DNA from: Lentisphaerota bacterium
GTDB taxonomy: Bacteria > Verrucomicrobiota > Kiritimatiellia > RFP12 > UBA1067
NCBI GenBank assembly: GCA_015061665.1
Contig: SUWC01000007.1
Location: 1 to 64,000, forward strand
Reading direction: 5' to 3'
Length of the DNA: 64,000 nucleotides
Part shown: positions 59,346-64,000 of the stretch, piece by piece
How positions within the stretch are numbered: the first letter of the stretch is position 1
Layout of the letters: every line of letters starts with the position of its first letter
The notes under the pieces: model-generated
The model's input: the letters and a program-made list of their open reading frames with translations, nothing else
What the model was told of the DNA's origin: nothing
Database searches by the model: none
Position numbers and translations under genes: made by a program

Positions 59346-59672
59346 ATGAAAACTTCTAAACGGCAAGAGCATAAATTGAAATGCATCGTCATCGGCGATC
59401 TTGAGTACGACCCTCAGCATCAGTGTCTGCTGCATGACGGGCTATTGGCTAATTTGACGCTCTGCGAATCGAAGATTGTCGCCTATCTGTTCAGCAACGA
59501 TCGCCGTAACGTTTCCGCACACGAGCTGCTGAGCTTTGCACTCGGATGCAAACCACAACAAAAGACTACAGCCGCCGAAAGACACATCTGCTCCGTCAGA
59601 AAGAAGATCGCAGCAATCGGTGCGACAACGACAATCAGGACTATCCGCAATCAAGGATATGTAATCAAATAA
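59346..59672 (+). CDS. Stand-alone winged-helix (OmpR C-terminal type) regulator
   Basis: A 108-residue protein starting at 59346; the only rightward gene in the toxin locus. Its whole length matches the trans_reg_C winged helix: DLEYDPQHQCLLHDGLLANLTLCESKIVAYLFSN, then a recognition helix in AAERHICSVRKKIAAIG and the wing TIRTIRNQGYVIK. There is no receiver domain, so it may act as an unmodulated DNA binder or with a partner. Low GC and its place divergent from the DUF2235 unit suggest it controls the toxin genes. Confidence 0.78.
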   Translation: MKTSKRQEHKLKCIVIGDLEYDPQHQCLLHDGLLANLTLCESKIVAYLFSNDRRNVSAHELLSFALGCKPQQKTTAAERHICSVRKKIAAIGATTTIRTIRNQGYVIK

Positions 59673-59987
59673 ACATTTGAGCCGCCTCTCCATCTCGCGC
59701 TGAACGGGAGATGGGCGCGGATCGCGGCAGCAGCATGGTCAGTTCTCTAAAATCGAAGCCTTGCAGAACAAGATCGACATAAAGAAACCTCTATATGCCA
59801 ACTTTCTGCCGCACTTAATGACCTCCCAAATCGACTCTGCGATCAAAAAGCCTTCGCCCTGCTCCTACAGTTCCTCTCGAACCCTCTCATTTTCGACACG
59901 TACTCCTTTTCCTCGCGATTTAACTCCATAGGCCATAAGTCAAGTTGCCACTGTCGTTCCCACGCCACCATGCATCTCACTCCAGAA
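59673..59987. other. Intergenic region, no gene seen
   Basis: About 315 nt without a credible ORF on either strand. A weak inverted repeat (CATCTCGCGCTGAACGGGAGATG, about 59691) could end the rightward transcript. The rest looks like decayed sequence. Confidence 0.45.
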
Positions 59988-60530
59988 TCATTTAACTAGA
60001 TCATCGCGCTTAAGTACTGCCGTCATTCTTTCCACATCACAGATGCTTTCCGCAACACCTTTTGCACGTAGATAGGTTTGCATCTTGAGAACGTCGGCTT
60101 TGTTCGTTCCTGAAGCCACAGCAACTGCCAGATTGGCGTATGTGACATAAAACCAAGATTCGCCTTCAGGCACACTCATCTCGACCTTCTTGACCCACGA
60201 TTTCATCGCAAAATCTTTGCTGCCATACATTCGCTCAACAGTCCAATTATGGTCATCGATTTCATTACCAATACATCCGCATATCAGGTAGCATAAACTA
60301 CCGCGCCCAGGTGTAGAATCCACAAGATCATAATGGTGAACCAACTTTCGTGCGTCTTCGATCGAACCCCGATAGACCATTGCTTCAAAAGCCTCCGCGT
60401 ATTCTTTCCCTCTCAAGATGCACTCCACGGCACAACTATATGGTCGATTCGCATTAGCCACTTTACGCCAAACAAACAACGATAACACCGCAACCGCTGC
60501 GACGACAAGGCTTATAGTCATTAATCTCAT
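59988..60530 (-). CDS. Single-pass membrane protein, putative immunity protein for orphan RHS tip C
   Basis: A 180-residue protein with an N-terminal transmembrane helix (MTISLVVAAVAVLSLFVW) and a helical domain (ILRGKEYAEAFEAMVYRGSIEDARKLVHHY; VSGTNKADVLKMQTYLRAKGV). No family recognised. It starts 5 nt after the stop of the orphan RHS tip, in the same direction, and has lower GC than the RHS core. Role as immunity protein is inferred from that position. Confidence 0.6.
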   Translation of the reverse strand: MRLMTISLVVAAVAVLSLFVWRKVANANRPYSCAVECILRGKEYAEAFEAMVYRGSIEDARKLVHHYDLVDSTPGRGSLCYLICGCIGNEIDDHNWTVERMYGSKDFAMKSWVKKVEMSVPEGESWFYVTYANLAVAVASGTNKADVLKMQTYLRAKGVAESICDVERMTAVLKRDDLVK

Positions 60531-60535
60531 AATTA

Positions 60536-61216
60536 TTACTCCGGCATGAATTCAATAAAATTTCCAGGACGAGATTTATCCGGCTCCATCCTACCGTTAT
60601 TCAGCACATGAAACCACCAACTCCACGTCCTTTCCACGACAAAATACCAAACAATGGAATCTGCAGCATACACAGACACTCCAAGGATGTTTGCTAAACC
60701 TTGGCAAAAGACTGCTGAATCACTTCCTGTATAACACGACAACAGTTTGATGGGGCCGGTGCCATTCCATCCGTCTGGATACCCCATTGGATCGGCGGTC
60801 TGCCACTTGGCAAGGCCCGCGCGATAGTTGCGCATCCAGAAGGCATGGCCGAGGCCCTCGACGTAGGGCTTGCCAGTGAAGAATGGGGAATGGGGAACGG
60901 GGAATGGGGAACGGGAAGATTCGCCTGACGAGTTGACGGATAAATCTTCTCCAAACGCAGTGAGTGCTGCGGCGGAGTATTTGCCGTTGGACTTGGAGCC
61001 GACGGTCGTGCCGAGCATGTCGTTGAAGTAAGAGGTGCCCTTAGATGAGGCGACTGGGTTACCTCCTCCAACATGAGGCTCGTTCATGAACTGCTCGTCG
61101 CCGCGCTGGATGAGCGCAAGACCGTCCCATGCAAATGATTCGCGGACAAACTGTCCGTTGCAACTGGACGTTATAGCCCTCAGCATTCCGTCTGTGTAGC
61201 AGATAGACAAAATCAC
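60536..61216 (-). CDS. Orphan RHS C-terminal module (tip C)
   Basis: A 226-residue ORF beginning at a GTG that overlaps the preceding gene by 4 nt. It holds only the last 120 residues of an RHS core, beginning AWDGLALIQRGDEQFMNEP and ending ADPMGYPDGWNG, followed by its own tip: IKLLSCYTGSDSAVFCQGLANILGVSVYA, a Cys-containing pattern that resembles LxSCxTG...AQxLAxxLGVxVxA tips of other RHS and WXG toxins, whose domain name I cannot confirm. A G-rich repeat insert (SRSPFPVPHSPF) sits before FFTGKP. Without an N-terminal shell it cannot be delivered alone and probably serves as a donor for recombination with a full RHS gene. Confidence 0.7.
   Translation of the reverse strand: MILSICYTDGMLRAITSSCNGQFVRESFAWDGLALIQRGDEQFMNEPHVGGGNPVASSKGTSYFNDMLGTTVGSKSNGKYSAAALTAFGEDLSVNSSGESSRSPFPVPHSPFFTGKPYVEGLGHAFWMRNYRAGLAKWQTADPMGYPDGWNGTGPIKLLSCYTGSDSAVFCQGLANILGVSVYAADSIVWYFVVERTWSWWFHVLNNGRMEPDKSRPGNFIEFMPE
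60881..60918. repeat. G-rich short tandem repeat in orphan RHS tip C
   Basis: GAATGGGGAATGGGGAACGG and continuing units encode SPFPVPHSPF on the minus strand, at the same core position where other RHS copies carry different inserts. Confidence 0.75.
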
Positions 61217-61554
61217 CTTACCCTGTCCTGCATATACTTCTCAAGTGCTTCTATGTCCGTTGCCCATTCTGTCCAAAAGTATGAGAAATCCTCACTGTCG
61301 GCACCCCTGCTGATACTGTGCCGCTTCTCATAGGCATCAGACAGAAAACGCCTCATTAGATCGTCATCTCCCGTGTCGTAGGCCTTCTTTGATAATTCGA
61401 TAAAAAATACCAGGGCTCTCGACCGGCCTTCAAGGATCGAATTGTTTAGCCATTTATCATTAAGAGCCTTTTCACTACAAGCACCTAGAATAAACATCAG
61501 TACCGCTAGAGCTGGCACTATCCAACCATACCACAATTGTTTTCTTACTATCAT
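61213..61554 (-). CDS. Small lipoprotein, putative immunity protein for RHS fragment B
   Basis: A 113-residue lipoprotein starting at 61554 (GAGGAG eight nt upstream), signal WIVPALAVLMFILGAC with lipobox LGAC. The mature domain is helical and acidic (SRALVFFIELSKKAYDTGDDDLMRRFLSDAYEKRHS). It lies 16 nt after the end of an RHS fragment, with which it is co-oriented, and its stop overlaps the next RHS module. Immunity role inferred from position. Confidence 0.55.
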   Translation of the reverse strand: MIVRKQLWYGWIVPALAVLMFILGACSEKALNDKWLNNSILEGRSRALVFFIELSKKAYDTGDDDLMRRFLSDAYEKRHSISRGADSEDFSYFWTEWATDIEALEKYMQDRVR

Positions 61555-61570
61555 CGCATTCACTCCTCTA

Positions 61571-61806
61571 TTACGTGGTCCACCCATTGTCCTCTAGATT
61601 TTTCATCCAAATATCCGATATCGAGCTGCCGCCGTGCCATCCAAAGACCAATCCTATAACCGACAGCCCAGTGAAGAAGTTGGAGTTTTGAGTTGGAGTT
61701 GGAGAGTGGACGGTTAAGTCTTCTCCAAACGCAGTGAGCGCGGCGGCGGAGTATTTGCCATCCTTCTTCGCGCCGACGGTCGTGCCCAGCGCGTCGTTGA
61801 AGACAA
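61571..61806 (-). pseudogene. Truncated RHS fragment (tip B)
   Basis: Only the core piece FNDALGTTVGAKKDGKYSAAALTAFGEDLTVHSP is left, followed by a repeat insert (TPTQNSN), FFTG and then a 31-residue tip starting LSVIGLVFGWHGGSS. The whole KPFVEGLGH...MGYPDGWNQ segment is deleted. Upstream, the ORF 61571-61945 runs into repeat-like sequence (MNNLKYNRRTT), so no real start exists. Confidence 0.7.
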
Positions 61807-62045
61807 GGTTCTCGTCGGTAGTTGTTGAAAACAACCGAAACAACTTCGAGGACAACCTGAGAGAGGACGGCTCGCAACCGCGGGCCGATATCCGCCGCGC
61901 AGGTTGGCGCGGCGTCGTTCTTCTGTTGTATTTCAAGTTGTTCATGTTGTTTTCAGTGCACTGAAATTATTGGAGACTATTATATCAAATATAGTCGGTG
62001 CATGACTCGGTCGAATTCGAAATTCGAACAAGCCGCACGCTGCGA

Positions 62046-62166
62046 GCGCGCCGCCCCATCCCCAGCAGAACGGGGACAGCGCGCAGATAGCGGCGGCGGT
62101 GTGGTTGGGGTTCGCAAAACCGAATGCATGGCAAACCCAGCCGCCAGAAGTAAACTCTAACATCAA
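62046..62166 (-). pseudogene. Fragment of the O-antigen-ligase-like gene
   Basis: The minus strand encodes GFANPNHTAAAICALSPFCWGWG, nearly identical to GFANPNHAAAAICALFPFCWGWC of the complete gene at 52745-53983, and then diverges. Only about 25 codons are preserved. The fragment lies after an RHS gene and its immunity genes, as the complete copy does, which suggests block duplication. Confidence 0.7.
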
Positions 62167-62202
62167 ATTATCTGTACGGTTGAGGCTTCAGGGGTCAGAC
62201 AT

Positions 62203-62541
62203 CTATTCACGTTCTGCTATCTTTAACCTTAGTACCTTCGATGACATTGCATTTGCATCAACCAGGAACCGTATCTCACCATCCGTCCCTAGCCAATAAG
62301 GTTCGATTTTAAATATAAAACACCCTTGACGATCGGTACTCTCCACTTTCTTAAATCCATGCAAAAATGAGTTTTTGCCATACTGGGCATCTATGGCACT
62401 TTCGCACCTTGCAAACGCTCTGCAAAAACAGGACTCCTCGTTGGAAGAGGCAAAATATGCTAGTTGCACCAATTGTGCGCTTGCAAAGCCTCCTATCAAA
62501 GCAGCTACGCCCACACATATTATCCTAAACTGGATTTTCAT
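62203..62541 (-). CDS. Exported small protein, second putative immunity gene for RHS-A
   Basis: A 112-residue protein starting at 62541 with GAGGTG upstream; the N-terminus IICVGVAALIGGFASAQ is a signal or anchor. The core AIDAQYGKNSFLHGFKKVESTDRQGCF aligns by eye with the neighbouring gene (AFDASYGTGAFQKGLWRILKDGESAFY), so the two are tandem paralogues. Function unknown; immunity is inferred from the adjoining RHS gene. Confidence 0.58.
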   Translation of the reverse strand: MKIQFRIICVGVAALIGGFASAQLVQLAYFASSNEESCFCRAFARCESAIDAQYGKNSFLHGFKKVESTDRQGCFIFKIEPYWLGTDGEIRFLVDANAMSSKVLRLKIAERE

Positions 62542-62558
62542 AAAACAGCACCTCATTT

Positions 62559-62903
62559 TTACTGGCTTATAATTTTCACCTTGGCGTCCGAATCCGTCAT
62601 ATCGATGTTTACCAGCACCTCTTTAACGGAATCGCCTTCATGAACTGCAACTTGACATGCGTAAAATGCCGATTCGCCATCCTTTAGAATCCGCCAGAGC
62701 CCTTTTTGAAAAGCTCCAGTTCCATAGCTTGCGTCAAAAGCTTTCATCGCATGACAAACTGCCTCCGACAATTCAGTTTCATCCTGAATTTTCCATCGTG
62801 GCAGTCCCAACATGGCACATCCAGCGGCAACACCAAGAAAATAACAGCACACGAAAGACGACAAGAGTATTACACCTGCATTTTGCATAGCAAGCTTGTT
62901 CAT
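62559..62903 (-). CDS. Membrane-anchored small protein, putative immunity gene for RHS-A
   Basis: A 114-residue protein with an N-terminal hydrophobic segment (GVILLSSFVCCYFLGVAAGC) and a small alpha/beta domain (HAMKAFDASYGTGAFQKGLWRI; VKEVLVNIDMTDSDAKVKII). Its ATG overlaps the RHS-A stop by 4 nt, the coupling expected for toxin and immunity protein. The tip of RHS-A is rich in Gly/Ala hydrophobic helices, so an inner-membrane-located immunity protein would suit a pore-forming toxin. Confidence 0.62.
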   Translation of the reverse strand: MNKLAMQNAGVILLSSFVCCYFLGVAAGCAMLGLPRWKIQDETELSEAVCHAMKAFDASYGTGAFQKGLWRILKDGESAFYACQVAVHEGDSVKEVLVNIDMTDSDAKVKIISQ

Positions 62904-64000
62904 TCTGCGACCCTCCGAACCTTGTAGGATTTCCTTTGGACTGCGGGGTCAATGTACGCCCTCATATAACAGTCAGCACCTGCAACCAAATTATTATTTT
63001 GGCTAAGGTTTGACCCGACATCTATCCCAAGCCCCGCAAAAGCGCCAGCAACACTCGCCCAAGTCAACACGGCGGACGCTCCTCCTGTGACCACAATGGA
63101 AGCTACTGCAATCGCAGCACCGATTACAGCTGCTGCCACCCCTGCTGCCTTCAATGCTTTCTCCAAAGCAGATGACTCAAGAACATAAACATCATATACG
63201 TCGTTCCATGTTTTCAACATCCACAAATAGTCAAAGCCATCTTCACCGGAAAACCAATTGCCGCATTTTGTCTCAGTGACATTTGCCTCACCAGTTTTTA
63301 CCTTAATTGTCAGTGCACCGCACAAATCCACCGCACCCATTACCCCATTCCCGCAATACGCAAGCTGGTTCCAGCCGTCGGGATAGCCCATGGGATCGGC
63401 GGACTGCCACTTGGCGAGGCCAGCGCGGTAATTGCGCATGAGGAAGGCGTGGCCGAGGCCTTCGACGAACGGTTTACCCGTGAAAAACGGGGAATGGGGA
63501 ACGAGGAATGGGGAATGGGAAGAGTCTTCGGAAATGTCTTCCCCAAAGGCCGTGAGTGCCGCGGCGGAATACTTGCCGCCATGCTTGGAGCCGACGGTCG
63601 TGCCGAGCGCGTCGTTGAAATAAGACGTGCCCTTCGATGACGCGACCGGGTTGCCGCCTCCGACGTGCGGCTCGTTGATGAACTGCTCGTCGCCGCGCTG
63701 GATGAGGGCGAGGCCGTCCCAGAGGAAGGTTTCGGTTTGCGGCGCGGTGCGGGGCGCCCGGTGGTCGCCCCCTACCGTCGCTGACGCGAGCTGGCCGTCG
63801 GCGTGGTAGGTGAAGGTGCGCGTCGTGTCGCCGTCTGTTACGGAGAGAACCTTGTCGAGGTAACCGTAGCGGTATGTCTTGGAACCCTCCTTGACGAGAC
63901 GGCCCGCCGCGTCGTAGGCATAGCGCGTCATCACGCCGTCGGTCGTGGACGAGACGAGCTGGTTCGCGTCGTCGAAGGTGAAGGTCGTCGTGAGGTAATT
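62900..64000 (-). CDS. RHS polymorphic toxin, C-terminal part (RHS-A, runs off the window)
   Basis: The frame is open from the stop at 62900 to the window edge (about 367 codons visible), beginning with LTTTFTFDDANQLVSSTTDGVMT. The RHS core follows the same sequence as RHS-D (TRYAYDAAGRLVKEGSKTYRYGYLDKVLS; GYPDGWNQLAYCGNGVMGAVDLCGA) and then diverges into a tip of about 130 residues with long Gly/Ala-rich hydrophobic segments (AAAVIGAAIAVASIVVTGG; WASVAGAFAGLGI), suggesting a membrane-active toxin. Repeat inserts are GDHRAPRTAP and SSHSPFLVPHSPF. The track lists only 344 residues from an internal ATG. Confidence 0.85.
   Translation of the reverse strand, partial: NYLTTTFTFDDANQLVSSTTDGVMTRYAYDAAGRLVKEGSKTYRYGYLDKVLSVTDGDTTRTFTYHADGQLASATVGGDHRAPRTAPQTETFLWDGLALIQRGDEQFINEPHVGGGNPVASSKGTSYFNDALGTTVGSKHGGKYSAAALTAFGEDISEDSSHSPFLVPHSPFFTGKPFVEGLGHAFLMRNYRAGLAKWQSADPMGYPDGWNQLAYCGNGVMGAVDLCGALTIKVKTGEANVTETKCGNWFSGEDGFDYLWMLKTWNDVYDVYVLESSALEKALKAAGVAAAVIGAAIAVASIVVTGGASAVLTWASVAGAFAGLGIDVGSNLSQNNNLVAGADCYMRAYIDPAVQRKSYKVRRVAE
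63487..63524. repeat. G-rich short tandem repeat in RHS-A
   Basis: ACGGGGAATGGGGAACGAGG and continuing units encode SHSPFLVPHSPF on the minus strand, at the same place as the repeat inserts in the other RHS copies. Confidence 0.75.

Noticed and set aside
1-64000. CRISPR array
   Set aside because: No regularly spaced direct repeats with unique spacers were seen; the repeats found are dispersed palindromes or short tandem units.

Overview
The window looks like a chromosomal segment of a glycan-degrading, Gram-negative-type bacterium of the Planctomycetes-Verrucomicrobia-Lentisphaerae-Kiritimatiellae group, most plausibly a gut Kiritimatiellae or Lentisphaerae relative. This is an inference from content: many secreted glycoside hydrolases with signal peptides, large passenger-like beta-helix proteins, a LolA-like factor, lipoproteins, short GC-rich dispersed repeats inserted in frame in genes (for example GGSGVPPL), and RHS toxins. 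No marker gene settles the taxonomy.

Layout. (i) 1-5.9 kb: a leftward carbohydrate unit (partial GH5-like, GH28, tandem GH35). (ii) 6.0-16.8 kb: a housekeeping block. It has rightward HU, then a leftward head-to-tail run that starts at two tRNAs (Thr, His) and continues through a zinc-ribbon protein, RNase P RNA, fmt, a secreted CxxCxGxG protein, two acyl carrier proteins, a fused aryl-polyene-like ligase/dehydratase, LolA, a metallo-beta-lactamase-fold protein, an ABC-F ATPase, an RsmC-like methyltransferase and an M50 protease. (iii) 16.8-46.5 kb: a large carbohydrate region with two GH2 enzymes, a polysaccharide deacetylase, a sialate O-acetylesterase-like protein, GH27, CE12, a heparinase II/III-like lyase, GH88 and three passenger-like surface proteins. 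It contains two NarL-type two-component systems whose kinases carry putative extracytoplasmic OB-fold arrays. (iv) 46.7-54 kb: lipoproteins, a DUF4230-like operon, an OmpR-type two-component system, a tandem alpha/beta-hydrolase esterase and an O-antigen-ligase-like membrane protein. (v) 54-64 kb: a leftward RHS polymorphic-toxin locus with two RHS genes, two orphan RHS tips, a DUF2235 phospholipase-like effector and several putative immunity genes.

How the parts may work together. Nine transcription units in regions i and iii, including one of the two-component systems, carry a 14-bp palindrome with consensus TRCNC-N4-GNGYA. In eight of these it lies 22-25 bp upstream of a -10 element, often an extended TGn -10 with no good -35; in the ninth it lies 36 bp upstream. 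That is where an activator would sit, and half-site geometry resembles NarL-family binding. The two NarL-type regulators encoded among these genes are the obvious candidates, so the carbohydrate genes, surface proteins and regulators may form one regulon. The enzymes suggest attack on beta-galactosides, alpha-galactosides, acetylated pectin-like or sialylated glycans, and uronic-acid polysaccharides (lyase plus GH88).

The RHS locus looks like a stock of alternative toxin tips, each followed by its own small membrane or lipoprotein gene. It shows recombination scars: truncated RHS pieces, a fragment of the O-antigen-ligase gene, tandem immunity paralogues and variable short-repeat insertions at fixed points of the RHS core.
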